Translations under genes and position numbers: made by a program | Notes under the pieces: model-generated | Told to the model about the DNA's origin: nothing | Database searches by the model: none | What the model saw: the letters and a program-made list of their open reading frames with translations, nothing else | Part shown: positions 1 through 11,454 of the stretch, piece after piece | Position numbering within the stretch: the stretch's first letter is position 1 | How the letters are laid out: every line of letters begins with the position of its first letter | NCBI GenBank assembly: GCA_003550305.1 | Contig: QKYT01000255.1 | Location: 20,448 to 84,447 of the forward strand | DNA from: Glomus cerebriforme | Lineage: Eukaryota; Glomeromycota; Glomeromycetes; Glomerales; Glomeraceae | Direction: 5' to 3' | Length of the DNA: 64,000 nucleotides

Positions 1-164
1 AAATTTAACATAAGTTTGATCGAAATCTACACTCGAATGGTACCCGAAGAGTAACATAAATTTCGACCAGCATTAGAGCATAATTCGGCCTAAAATCAGC
101 CAGCCGAAATTTAGCCAAAATGGACTATTTCGACTAGTGAGTAGAAAATGAAATGGCGTCAACA
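1..164. repeat. Decayed inverted-repeat fragment at window edge
   Basis: Non-coding sequence with short opposed blocks: TAAATTTCG near 57 and CGAAATTTA near 107, with AATTCGGCC between them. Similar 'TTTCGGC...' blocks recur at about 9985 and 31128. It is probably the remains of a MITE. It carries no MULE coding sequence, although the MULE relic begins on the other side of the neighbouring Tc1 element. Confidence 0.35.
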
Positions 165-166
165 TA

Positions 167-1546
167 CAGTAAGCTGCCAAAAGTGATAGACCACTTGCAA
201 GATGTAGTAAATTTATAATATCGTTACAAAAATTTAAACATAATTTTCTCAGAAAAATACTAAGTCAATTTTCATAAAAATTGGTTTATTTAAAAGACAA
301 ATTCTGAAATTTTAAGAGACATTTATTAATATTTTGTGGGTTTGCTTTTGCTATTTAATACAGCCTTAATTTGATTAGACATACTATTAATAAGATTTTG
401 AAATTTATAAACTTCAATTTTACCCACTCCTCTTAAAGTGTAAATCAAAGTTCTTCTGATTTTTTGGTAGTAATTTATATGCCTGAACTTGCCTTTTCAA
501 CTGATCCCATAAGTTTTCAATAGGATTCAAGTCCAGATTCTATGCAGGCCATAAAAGGGTTTCAATATTATTATCTCTTTTCCATTCAGTAGTCATTCTT
601 ACCATATGAATGGGAGTATTATCCTCCTGAAAAATATAATTTTTCTTATTATTCAAATCATCTATAAATGGAAGTAAATTATTATTCAAAATATCTAAAT
701 ATGTAGCAGCATTAATTCTTTCCTTTAACCTAACCAAAGGACCAAACCTATCATATGTAAAACATTTTCATACTATTATACCATTTGATCTGACTTAAAG
801 GTTAGAATAAGGCACTCTGTATCATACTTTTCATGAGGTCTTTATCACACCCATTTTCTATCATTTTCTTTGAAAAGTTCAAACTTTGATTCATCATTCC
901 AAATTATGTTTTTTCACTCTTTCTCTCAACCTTTTCTTTCTTTAGTCTATGCAAACTGTTTTTTCCTATTAACCTCATTTACCAGAGGTTTTCTGACTTC
1001 AGCTTATTCAAAAAATCCTGATTATGAAGATAATATTGAACAGTTCTTGCACTTACATTAATATTAATATTCTGTGTAAAATTATCATATAATTCTTTAA
1101 GATTTATTTATCTATTCTTCTTAAGAGTTTTTAATAAATAATACCCATTTCTTTCTATTAATACAGGTGCCCTACTTATTCGAGGTTGAGATATCTTCAG
1201 TTCATTATCTCTGTAAGTTATAATAATATTATGAATAGTTATTTTAGGATGGTTTAATTTCTCAGAAATACCTTGTTCGCTAATATCATACTTCCAGGTA
1301 TTGATAATCTCACCACATTTAAAATAGAGAGCTTTTTGCATTGAACTTTCATATTTGTTTAGGAAGTAATTTTTTGCAAATAGTTAATAATTACATTTTA
1401 AAGAAAATGTTTTAAGGAACAGAGAAAAAAAAAATTTGGCACAAGTTTATTAAACTGTTATATAAATAAACAAAAACTAAAATTAGTAATGATCAGTAAA
1501 ATTAATCATAAATCACAAGTGGTCCATTATTTTTAGCAGCCCACTA
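167..1546 (-). mobile_element. Tc1/mariner-type DNA transposon, defective
   Basis: About 1.38 kb. Imperfect terminal inverted repeats: the left end reads CAGTAAGCTGCCAAAAGTGA and the right end, on the opposite strand, TAGTGGGCTGCTAAAAATAA. Both continue into a shared GACCACTTG, and both are flanked by TA, the target of this superfamily. The minus strand encodes a Tc1-like transposase in pieces: an N-terminal helix-turn-helix part (1341-1108), then the DDE region with the 'FQEDNTPIHM' block, then 'WPA*NLDLNPIENLW'. The stop inside the last block, together with frameshifts, makes it inactive. Confidence 0.85.
440..1341 (-). pseudogene. Tc1-like transposase pseudogene
   Basis: Read on the minus strand. 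The first open piece (1341-1108) resembles the DNA-binding half of Tc1 transposases. The 737-540 piece holds the second catalytic-Asp block (QEDNTPIH). Beyond a stop at about 540 the frame continues with NLDLNPIENLWDQLKRQ, the classic DPNPIENLW-type box carrying the last acidic residue. Internal stops and lost frame show it cannot make the enzyme. A cut-and-paste DDE transposase acting on the flanking terminal repeats is the family role. Confidence 0.85.
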
Positions 1547-1548
1547 TA

Positions 1549-1931
1549 TATTTGGATCTTGCAGTATTTGATGAAAGCAACTGGTGAAATAGTTCCAAAA
1601 ATATTTTAAACAGATTCAGAATCTGATTTAATTAATGCTGCATCTTAGATTTTTCCAATAATACCACGTTTTTTATCATCTTTTTTATATTTGGCAAAAC
1701 ATTATTAAACATCTTAAAAGCAAGTTATGTTCAAATTTTCATTCTTTTAGTAAGATATTTTATTTGTGTAAAAATATATTAAGTATTAAGTTATTTGAAC
1801 AACATTGGAAAGCTATGATAAATACATTTTCAAAGACTCATTCTTATATGACTAGAATATTATACTTTAATTGTTCCAGTTGGGCCAAATCTTATTCACC
1901 ATTTCAATTTAATATAGGAATTCAAAGTACT
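1549..1931 (+). pseudogene. MULE transposase relic, 5' part
   Basis: Frames on the plus strand, with several stops and shifts, read WILQYLMKATGEIVPKIF, TDSESDLINAAS, then LFEQHWKAMINTFSKTHSYM and finally SWAKSYSPFQFNIGIQST. This order (catalytic Asp block 'TDSE', a His/Cys helper region, then 'GIQST') is that of Mutator-like element transposases common in Rhizophagus. The relic starts directly after the Tc1 element and stops at 1931, where a foreign repeat element begins. It resumes at 3616. Confidence 0.75.
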
Positions 1932-3615
1932 TAGAATTAGTACTCCGAACAGATCAGTTCAGATCAGATTTGATTTAAATCTAATCTGATCTGAATCTGA
2001 CTAGATCTGATCTGAACTGATCTGAAACTGATTCAGATTTGAATCTAATTAATCTGAAACTAAACTGAACTGAAACTGATTCAGGTCTAAAACTGAACCA
2101 ATCTGAACATAAAGAAAAGTTAATTACTTTCCCTAATAATTAATAAAGTAAAAAAAAATGAACTTATGTTCGTCCAAGATCCCAGTCATTCAGCTTCATC
2201 TGTTCATCTGGTTTTCTAAAAAAAAAGAGAAGGAAATGTTAATTACGTTCTCTGAAAGTAAAAAAATAAAAGAAATGAATGAACTAACTTCTTAGTTCGT
2301 TCGTTCAAGTTCCGTTCATTCAGTTTCGTCCGTTTGTCTAGTTTTCTAAAAAAAAGAGAATGGAAACATTAATTACGTTTCCTGAAAGTAAAAAAATAAA
2401 AAAAATGAATAAACTAACCTCTTAGTTCATTCGTTCAAGTTCCATTCATCTGGCTTCATCTGTTCGTCCAGTTTTCTAAAAAAAAGAGAAGGAAACGTTA
2501 ATTACGTTTCCTGAAAGTAAAAAAAATGAAAGAAATGAATGAACTAACCTCTTAGTTCGTTCGTTTAAGTTCTATTCATTTAGCTTTGTCCGTTCATCCA
2601 GATTCCTAAAAAAAAGAGAATGAAAATGTTAATTACATTCCCTAAAAGTAAAAAAATAAAAGAAATGAACGAACTAACCTCTTAGTTCATTCATTCAAGT
2701 TCCATTCATTCAGCTTCGTCCATTCGTCTAGTTTCCTAAAAAAAAAGAAAAGGGAAGTTAATTACTTTCCCTAATAATTAATAAAGTAAAAAAAATGAAC
2801 TTACATTCGTTCAAGATCCCAGTCATTCAGCTTCGCTGTTCATCTAGTTTCCTAAAAAAAAGAAGGAAAATGTTAATTACATTCTCTGAAAGTAAAAAAA
2901 TAAAAGAAATGAACAAACTAACCTTTTAATTCGTTCATTCAAGTTCCATTCATTCAGCTTTATCTGTTCATCCAGTTTCCTAAAAATAAAGAAGGGAGAC
3001 GTTAATTATATTTCCTGAAAGTAAAAAATGAAAGAAACGAATGAACTAACCACTTTGTTCATTTGTTTAAGTTCTATTCGTTCAGCTTCATCCGTTCATC
3101 TGATTTCCTAAAAATAAGAGAAGAAAGACATTAATTACATTCCCTGAAAGTAAAAAAAATGAAAAAAAATGAACAAACTAACCTCTTAGTTCATTCATTC
3201 AAGTTCTGTTCATTCAGCTTCATCCGTTTGTCCAGTTTCCTAAAAAAAGAGAAAAGGAAACGTTAATTACTTTCTCTAAAAAAAATAAAGTAAAAAAAGA
3301 ATGAACTCACCTTTAGTTCATTCAGGAACTGTTCGTTCGATCATCCAGATTCTGTCTCTAAAGTCTCTAAAAAAAAGATAAAAATGAAAAAAAAAAATTT
3401 TTTTTATTTATCATATTTAATATATGAAAATCTGAATCCGATCGGATCAGATCCAGATTTTTTTGTACCATGATCTGATCTGATCAGATTAGATTCAGAT
3501 CAGATTTATTTGCTTTCAGATCAGATCCACAGATCTTAAATTTGCAAAACTGATTTGAATTCATTTCAAATCAAATCTGCGGATTCAGATCAGATCAGAT
3601 TTTTTTAGAAGCACT
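1932..3615. mobile_element. Inverted-repeat element carrying a tandem array
   Basis: About 1.68 kb with no coding capacity. It splits a MULE frame exactly between GIQST and QNIESF, with ACT at 1929-1931 and again at 3616-3618, consistent with a 3-bp target duplication. Both ends are rich in degenerate ATCTGATCTGAATC motifs in opposite orientation (1950-2105 and 3427-3606). The outermost parts are similar when inverted: TAGTACTCCGAA on the left and TAGTGCTTCTAA on the right. The core is a tandem array. It is best described as a non-autonomous, foldback-like transposon of unknown family. Confidence 0.6.
2112..3340 (+). repeat. Tandem array, ~129-bp units, ten copies
   Basis: The anchor TTAATTA(C/T) occurs at about 2120, 2239, 2369, 2498, 2629, 2758, 2873, 3002, 3131 and 3263. 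Spacing is 129-132 bp, except 119 and 115 bp after copies 1 and 6. Copies 1 and 6 share a distinct variant (CAAGATCCCAGTCATTCAGC), so the array is a five-unit block duplicated once, about 640 bp per block. Most units contain a small palindrome made of GAACTAACCTCTTAGTTC and its flanks. Confidence 0.85.
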
Positions 3616-4925
3616 ACTCAAAATATTGAATCATTTAATAGTATTATTAAAAAGGCAGTAAATAGTGCTAGTATTCTTTGTGATGTTGAAAAAGCTATTA
3701 ATAAGAGATATGAAGATAAATCTTTGTATTGTAAACTAATTAATCTTAAGGCTTAGCAAATGACAGTTGGATTACTACATCTCTCTTCACAGTTTTTTTC
3801 TAATATTGATATGATTCTTAATTATTTTTTAACACCACTTATACTATCTTGGCAAAGATTTCAAATTTTTCAATCATTAATTTATAAGGGTAAGATAGTA
3901 TCATTTTTTAATGAAATAAGTATTAAGTTTATCTTGTAAATAACATAATGTTTAATTATTAACTAAATTTCTTTATTATATCTATTATACAGACTTTAGA
4001 ATCTGATACTGTTAATAATTATTTTGTAAAAGATGTAATTGATAAACCACAGATAATACTTCAATCTCTCTTAAATGATATTAAATTTATAAATATTATT
4101 AAAATATGAAGAGTACATCATATAGGTAAACTTTTAAAATATGGAAATTTAGTAATATTATTAAAAGATAGTAGTCATCTTTGCATATGCATGAAAAGTA
4201 TAACTAAAGGTATAATTTGTCATCATTTTTAGCATATTATGTTATATTCAAATGTAACTAAATTCTATATTAGTATAATACCAAGAGATGGTATAAAGAT
4301 AGTATTTTAATAAATTTAGATGGTAATGTTAAAAACTCACTAGTTCTTATTGCAATAGAATCATCTAATGATTCTTTATCATTATTTTATCAAATTGATT
4401 TTACACTTCAAAGTTTACATCATTTTCAAGGACTGGATAATAATAAGAAAATTTGTTAAAATACTTCTCAAAAAAATCAATTTGGTATAGCATTTTCAAC
4501 AGCAAAAACAGCTGTTAATATTACTTTAGAAACTAATAGTGATTGTGAGTTAATCCAATTATTAAAAGAATTTATTGCAGTAAAGCATCAAAGAAATATA
4601 GAAGTTGATAATAGTAATTATAATTTAGAAAAAATTAATATTATTGAAAGATCAGCGCAAAATGCTAATATAGTTCCATTAGAAAAAGATTTAGTTGATC
4701 AGATAACTGATCCTAATGTTACTAAAATTTGTGTTACTCTTTCTAAAAGAAAAATAAAAAATGCTTTAGAATTATCAAAAAAAAAAGAGTTCTAATGTAA
4801 GAAATTATAGGTGAAAATGAAAATTATAATCAATTTACAAGAGTATAGCAAAAATGTCTTTTATATGGACAATCTGGATATTATCAAAAAAAATGTCCAA
4901 ATAGTAAAAAAAAAAAGTTGAAATA
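3616..4925 (+). pseudogene. MULE transposase relic, 3' part
   Basis: The reading frame resumes as QNIESFNSIIKKAVNSASIL, then LCDVEKAINKRYEDKSLYCK. Near 4180 comes a SWIM-type zinc motif reading CICMKSITKGIICHHF (C-x-C...C-x-H), then SIIPRDGIK. Near 4850 comes a degraded CCHC knuckle, CLLYGQSGYYQKKCPNSKK, where the second Cys and the His have become Tyr. The order of SWIM zinc finger then C-terminal knuckle fits MULE transposases. Stops (for example near 3755, 4230 and 4457) and frameshifts make it a pseudogene. Confidence 0.75.
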
Positions 4926-6158
4926 GAATATGATATATGTATAAAATTATTATTAATCTTGGATTTTATATAGATGCATATGTACTAATTAATAATTTAT
5001 TTGCATTGTAAATTACTTTAATTAGAACAAACAAATATAAAGATCGTACTATATTATACTTCCCAGTTAAAAGTATCTGACTATCCTAAAAATTAAAAAT
5101 TAATTGAGAAAATTGAATTTTTTAATAAAAATTTTACATCTATTTTAAAGTATGAAGCATTAAAAACAATTAAGAAGTGTTTTTTTACTTAAATAGTAAT
5201 AAAATTCTGTATAAATATTTAATTGCTGATTCGCGACTCAACAATACAAAATGATCGGCAATCTATAATTAATTTTGATGCAATTTTATATATTAAATAC
5301 TATTAGTTTGAAATGGTATTTGTACCAGCTTAAAAACCTATCTAACAATTTAAATACACTATAAATTTACCAAAAAAGAATATTTTATTACCTAAATATG
5401 TCTTTTTAAAACTGGTAAATCTAAAAAGTACCAGAAAAAATAATAAATAAAATAATAGAAAAAAATATTTTTTAAGTGTTATTTTATTAATTTAAGTATG
5501 AATATATTATATATTTTTCAATAATATTAAAAAAAAACCTAATAAATCTAATAAAATTCATGTATAAAAATTGTAAAATTAGCTAAAATATAAACTGGAA
5601 TGGTGACTTTCCTCTATAGTAAACTTGTTGAATTTTATAATGAAAGATAAAAATTTTTTTTTTTTTGTGGCTTATCCAGGTTTCATTATATTGATTGGTA
5701 AGTTATTATTATATTTAAGCATGATTATATGGAACAAAATTGAAATTAAAATATGTGAATTGATATCATTCATATAACTGTGATGAATTTACTAATTAAT
5801 TTTGTATTGTTGAGTGGTAAATTGGTAATTAATATTACTAAAATTTAGTTATAAAATCATATATTTCTAATCATAATTTTATATAATAATTTTTAAAGAT
5901 TTTTTTAAAAAAAAAAAATCTTTAAAAAAAATAAATAAAACTATAGTTTTAATAAAAATTTGTTATATTTAATATATTATATTCTTAACTTTAAAATTTT
6001 CTTATTATAAAAAAAAATTATTAAAATTTAGAATAGTGTAAAATTATCTTTAAAAACTATATATATATAATATATTATTTTAAAATTTTGTTTTATAACT
6101 AGTTTTATAATTTTTAAATTATTAAAATTATTATTAACAAAATTTTTTAATTATAGTT
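4926..6158. other. A+T-rich stretch, no gene seen
   Basis: Extremely A/T-rich sequence with homopolymer runs and short AT palindromes. I see no coding frame above background, no RNA gene and no clear terminal repeats. It is probably further transposon decay. Confidence 0.5.
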
Positions 6159-7814
6159 AATTACATTTAATTAAAGGATAACTCTCCCTGCTAATCCTTA
6201 TGCCCATTTTTCTGAAGAAGTTTTGAAAAGAAAAGTTGTGCTTTTTGGCCATTTTGTCCTAAGAAAGCGGTCTTTTAGTCATAAAAAAAGTTGCTCTACA
6301 ACATTAGACTTAACTAAAGAGGTTTAGAAAGTTTATTATTTAGTGTCTGGCACACCAAGTTTCTCCGCAAGTTAGGTCAACATAATTTTCAGTCACCTAC
6401 GTCTTTCTCTAAAGTTGATACCCGAGCAGCCATTTGGTATTCTAAGGTACGCTCTACGTACACAAAACAGATGAGTTGAACTTGTGACTGCTCCTGGTGG
6501 ACCCTGAAGCAGGCCTAGCACAGAGTTTCTTTGGAAGTTAAGTGGCTTTTCACTAAGTTGTCGTATGGGTAGAGAGAGGCTTTTCTGACGAATAAGTTTG
6601 GTGAAATATTCCCTTATTATAAATTTTTATTTCGTTTTGTTGGTGGAAAGGTGGAAGGCATCAAGATTTTCAGACTCATGAAGATAAATACCAAACTGGC
6701 TTTAGAACATAAACATAAACTGCTATACTGTGTCTGCTTCTTCTTGGCTGCGGATGTGGATAAACTACTGCGAAGTGATGTCTTCTGGCAGGAGATGGGG
6801 AGTACTGGAAATTTTGATAGACAGTCAATCATCTGTTGATGATTAGTTCTCTTGTTATAACACATTCCTAGGTTTTGTTTCACAAATAGTGATCCCTATT
6901 TTTGCCCCTTAAGGTGACGTCATTGAAGTTGAATAGAAAAATTAATAAAAAGTATAAAAGGTGTACGAAGATGTTGGGTACAGGGTAGGATGCATTAATT
7001 GAGTAGAATCAGAGTAGAGATGCTGGGAGCAAGATGTAGTTTTTTTTGCAATAGGTATATCAAGGATCAGGATTCTTCGATAGGGTTGGATATTTCCGCT
7101 CACCTATGTAAAGCACGTATCTAAGAAGTTTTAGGTAAGTAGTCATCTTGATTCACTAGAATTAGGAATATTTGGGCTGTGAGGAATTGGCTTATTTTGG
7201 GATTAACATCTACATGAGGTGGCAGTAGGTCGGCAAGGTATTATGTGGTGACCTCCGGACGAAACAATATAACTGTATAAGCAGTCATCTTGATTCATCT
7301 GAAGCATCTGTGAGGGTGACATTATTGGGTACCAGTCTGGGTAGGGAAGTTGTAGATGTAGAAGTAGGTTTAGTTTCTCTTTTGTACTTTTAGTTTTAGT
7401 ATTAGGTAGTTTTTCTTTCTTTCTGGAAGTTGATACTAGTAGCCAGTTTCTATAAATTCTCTTACAATGTTGAGATAGAATGATGTTATAACAAATTGTA
7501 CTAGTTAGAAGACCCAAGTATCTTGTAGGGAGATTTGGGAGGACTGATTGAAAGGTTTTTTATTTGGTGCTAGTACTGGGGTGTGAGAGAGAATCAGAGC
7601 ATACTAATATCTAAGAAGGTCTTGCTTTCAGTCCTCACTCTGAGGACTCATACTACGTAAGTGCGACGCATTGGAATTTTCCATTTAGTTGAAGGTTTTA
7701 CTTCTGTTCTATATTTCTTTATGTTTATTGTATACTAGGTATTGTCCATCGATTTACATCAATAAAGTACATGAATCAGCGCGTCTTCAAAAAAAAAAAT
7801 TACATTTAATTAAA
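6159..7814 (+). mobile_element. Retroposed polyadenylated sequence with 17-bp TSD
   Basis: The 17-bp sequence AATTACATTTAATTAAA occurs at 6159-6175 and again at 7798-7814. Between them lies about 1.62 kb of clearly more complex, less AT-rich sequence, ending in an A-run preceded about 20 bases earlier by AATAAA (near 7761). This is the signature of target-primed reverse transcription of a polyadenylated RNA. No intact ORF is visible; the longest frames are under 105 codons. The source could be a non-coding transcript, a SINE-like or LINE-derived element, or a decayed mRNA. I do not recognise it. Confidence 0.75.
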
Positions 7815-8374
7815 CTCAGTTATATTTGTAAAGATAATCAGCTATTTGAAATTTGAATATAACTTAATATAATTAAATATAACTAAATATAATTGAGTAT
7901 AATTAATGTAATTTGCTATAATAAAAAAATTTTACTAATAATCCAAAAATTATAAAATTAGTTATAATGTAAAATTAGTAGCAGAAAAAAAATAAGTTTT
8001 AAATTTATAAATTTTTTATAAATTATATATATAATATATTGTAAGTTATTTCTAAAATTAAACATTCTGTCTAACTCTTTAAATATTTAAAAAAAGTTTT
8101 TAATATAAAATACTAATAAAAAAGTAGTTAAAATCAAGTATCTTCTTAAACTTTTAGTTTAAAATTCTTGCAAAAAAGATACTTAATATTAAAAAAAATA
8201 TAGTATATAAAATGAATGAGTTTTTTTAGAAATACTGTAATATTGTATTTTAATTATAAGTTTAAACAGCTTATATTTATAAATAAAGCTGCCAAACTTA
8301 TTTTATCTAATTAGCAACTCTTGAAAGTATGATATAGCAATTTTTCAAAAAAATACATAACAAATTTTTTCTTT

Positions 8375-8456
8375 GATATAAAGCTTTTAAATTTTTACTG
8401 TAAATGTAATTTCTGCTACTCTGCAAGTTTACTTATGTTTTGAAAGGAGGTTTAAA
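8375..8456 (+). repeat. Left arm of foldback element
   Basis: Inverted relative to 9645-9730. Both arms share AAGTAAACTTGCAGA (as read on the right arm), then GAAATTA and TTTAAAAGCT. The loop between the arms was about 190 bp before a LINE inserted into it. Confidence 0.7.
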
Positions 8457-8556
8457 ATGCTGGGATTGACTTATATATAAATGATTGATTTTACCGTCTT
8501 TGCCAATTATTTCCAAAAATAGATTTGACAAAAATAAAATTTTTGTCAAATAAGTC

Positions 8557-9652
8557 AATAATGATATTTAAAATCACCTTCAAAAATTTATTACTTCCAC
8601 TAGTCATTTTAACGGCGTCTTAGAATTTTTAAATTTGAAACGAATTTCTAAATATTGCCTTAATTTACAGCATGTTGATTGGATTCTCACGTTTGAATAT
8701 TTTAATCTCAATCTCAATCATTTTAATCAAACTACAACATTTACTTCATCTTTTCGAAAAGCACATAAACTCAAATTATTATTTGAAGAACTTTCAACCT
8801 TAGAACATCGCAAGAAACAACAGCCTTCTCTTTATTATGGTTGGAAATGTCCGCTTTGTCACCTATATGATGAAACATTCGATCATATTTGGAAGTGTTT
8901 ATACAATTCCAGGAAAATATATGACCTCATCAATAAAACTAAACATTGGATCATTGATACACTAAAGAATAACTTTCGTGTGAACGTTACTTTTTTGGAT
9001 CTATTACACAATTCTTTTTGGTCTTCTTCTGACCACTTACACCTTTCCTTTGTAGATGCAGTCAAAGGAATTATACCGAAATTTTTACACAATTTGTTTA
9101 GAAGATTTATTCCGTCTTCGCAATTAGTCAAAGAATTTATTTTTTCTTTATATCATTTTATTTACATGTCTTTTATGAAGGATATTTGGAACTCTCATTG
9201 TGTTGTTTTGTTACAACTTGAAAAGTTTCACAATATTTCTAATCGTTCTAAATGTAAAAAGTATTCACATATTAATTCAATTTGTTTTTCAAATGTTTCT
9301 AGTGATATTCCTTTATTTTTTAATTTTAATTCTTTATTTTTTTCTATATATTTTGGAGGACATTTTTTGGGTTTTTGGATACAGATTAACTATGTGATGA
9401 TACGCCGATTTTGCGTTTGGCGCTGCTTTTTATAAGTAGTGTCTTCTGTATTCATTGCAAGGTTCATTACGTTAGAAACTTTATCTTTTTAGTTATTAGT
9501 TTCCAGCTCTTAACGTGGTGATATTTCTTTCTTTCTTTTATCATGTAGTTTTTTATTATTGTTTTTATAACTTTGTATAATTTTCTTGATAAATAATAAA
9601 ATTTGAAGTGTAATCTTGTTTAAAAAAAAAAAAAAAATAATGATATTTAAAA
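8557..9652 (+). mobile_element. 5'-truncated LINE with poly(A) and TSD
   Basis: AATAATGATATTTAAAA is present at 8557-8573 and at 9636-9652. The insert ends in an A-run of about 15, with AATAAA-like sequence just before it. The similarity of the next ten bases on each side differs only by transitions at several positions, so the duplication may originally have been nearer 27 bp. The insert landed in the loop of a foldback element whose arms are 8375-8456 and 9645-9730. Confidence 0.85.
8575..9435 (+). pseudogene. LINE reverse transcriptase C-terminal fragment
   Basis: The frame is open from the insertion point to a stop at 9435, about 286 codons without an authentic start. The recognisable part is WKCPLCHLYDETFDHIWKC, a C-x2-C...H-x4-C zinc motif like the zf-RVT ribbon found after the reverse transcriptase domain of non-LTR elements. 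It is preceded by a basic helix (SFRKAHKLKLLFEELSTLEH). The polymerase domain is absent because the copy is 5'-truncated, so this copy cannot move by itself. The unbroken frame suggests it is younger than the neighbouring relics. Confidence 0.7.
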
Positions 9653-9730
9653 CTGCCTTTAACACTCTAAGTAAACTTGCAGAACAGCCGAAATTAGGTA
9701 TATTTAGTAACTTTTAAAAGCTATATGTTA
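9645..9730 (-). repeat. Right arm of foldback element
   Basis: Reverse-complement partner of 8375-8456. Identity is high in the central 40 bases (TAAGTAAACTTGCAGA) and lower outward. Confidence 0.7.
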
Positions 9731-9891
9731 ATATAAAAAATTTTCTTTTTATATTTTTTGTTGCATCACATCGGCTAGCTGCGCCACAAACCTGGCACAC
9801 ATTTCGTTTAAGCTAAATGATAATATCACATTAAATAAATTTTTGAATCCTAAAAATTTATGATCATTATATTTGTTTACTTAACTATGTA

Positions 9892-10194
9892 CAGTCAAAA
9901 AGTTTGGTATATATACAGTAAATTAAATTTTTTTTCATATACCAAACTCTCGGTCCATTAAAAGTCACGTGAATGAAAAATTTAATTTCGGCTGGGCAAA
10001 AATTAAGTAGTTCTAATTCTGGACAGAATTAACATGATTTTCAGGCAAAATTATAAACCCGTGACTAAGTTCGATATATAAAATTTTTTTCAGTATATTG
10101 ATATTCGGTTAAATAATTGACATTGTTTTAGAAAAAAAGTTCGGTAAATCAAGAGTTCGCTAGGTTCGTTATATCGAGATTCGAGATTATACTG
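9892..10194. mobile_element. pogo/mariner-type MITE, 303 bp
   Basis: It starts CAGTCAAAAAGTTTGG and ends, read inverted, CAGTATAATCTCGAATCTCG. TA lies immediately outside both ends (9890-9891 and 10195-10196). The interior, with TCACGTGAATGA, AAATTAAGTAG and GATTTTCAGGCAAAATTATA, recurs at 31070-31319 in the same orientation. It has no coding capacity and is presumably mobilised in trans. Confidence 0.75.
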
Positions 10195-10196
10195 TA

Positions 10197-11454
10197 AATA
10201 ATGGAAAATTATTGGGTCTCACTTTCTATAAATGTTTGTCCACTTCTCTTATTTTAGCTATACAGCTTTTGGCATGTTATAGATAATACTGGCTAATAGT
10301 ATTGCGATGGGTACATATAAACGATCAACACTGCAATTATTGTTGTAACGTATAATAAATAATGTCGGTGTAAGCCGAAATTTTATTTATTGTAAACAGG
10401 GAGGTATTTGTTTTAAATTGCCAAAAAGGGATATTAGAATGAATTAATATTTCTTAGGTTTATTCTTAACATGTGATAGAAGTCACAGAACCTTATGATA
10501 TATTTCGTATTTTCTTTCTTTTCCCAATATAAATTCGTACTTGTAAGTAAAAAAAAAAAAAAACAATCGGTGTTTCATTATAACCGGGATCCCAAATTGG
10601 TTAGAATTGAAGAGTAATAATAATATTATGTAATAAAAATCTTATTACAATATAAATTAATAATACATTGTTAGAAGAAAGTATTTTTACAGAGTATTGA
10701 AATTGTCACGTCATTTCTTTTATTATGAGACAACAACCTCTTCAGTTATTTAAGTTCAGAAAAAATAACACATTCCGTGTGTTGTTTTATTATCAGTATT
10801 GCAATTATACCGAATATTATCTACGTTTTTAATGCGCCATAAGTAATTTAGAAGAATAAATAAAAATTATTTTGATTTATAGTGCTGCGTACTGGTTGAG
10901 AACACAAATTCTGTGGGAAGGTAATCGTTGATAATTTCGCATATAGCGCGTTTATCAAAACTAAAAAAATCATGTTGAGCTTTATCAATTGCATTTAATT
11001 TGCGGTGAAGACCGAATAGTATTAATCATTAATTTAAACGAAAATTATGAGCCATAGAAGTTTGATTCTTTTTAAAGAAGGTTAAGTTGATGGTTCCAAA
11101 GAATAAGAAAACGAAGCACGTGATCAAATGCAAACCGGGTTATATGACTATTGTTTAATTATGCGTTTATTTATTTTATTTTTCAAAATAAATGTTGCAC
11201 AACTTTGTTGTCTAAAATCTTATTATATTAAAGCGAAAATTATATTAACAGTTACACTATTTCGTAAAAATAACGATGATAATTATAAAGTTAAATTGTA
11301 TTTTATGTGATTTAAATAAAAATTGATATAATGCACACACAATATAATTAAGGTTTTCTATGTTATTGTATGTACAGTATATATACAGTATATGCTGTAA
11401 ATGGTTTGAAATTAAAAATAAATAAAATAATGATCCAATATTAATTTTGTTAAT
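10197..11454. other. Intergenic, no confident gene
   Basis: No family-like coding sequence was identified. One minus-strand frame (about 10990-10855) stays open for some 45 codons and contains FDKRAICEIINDYLPTEFVF. It could be an exon remnant but matches nothing I recognise. The open frame at 11128-11310 looks like chance. Confidence 0.4.

Noticed and set aside
870..1061. Plus-strand 63-codon ORF
   Set aside because: Antisense shadow of the Tc1 transposase relic.
2112..3340. Tandem array considered as a CRISPR
   Set aside because: Units are about 129 bp and similar along their whole length, with no short repeats separated by unique spacers; the genome is eukaryotic.
6617..6883. Overlapping ORFs of 88 and 62 codons on opposite strands
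   Set aside because: Inside the retroposed sequence, no recognisable motif, and both strands equally open.
7203..7517. 104-codon minus-strand ORF
   Set aside because: Antisense to the poly(A)-tailed orientation of the retrocopy; no protein-like pattern.
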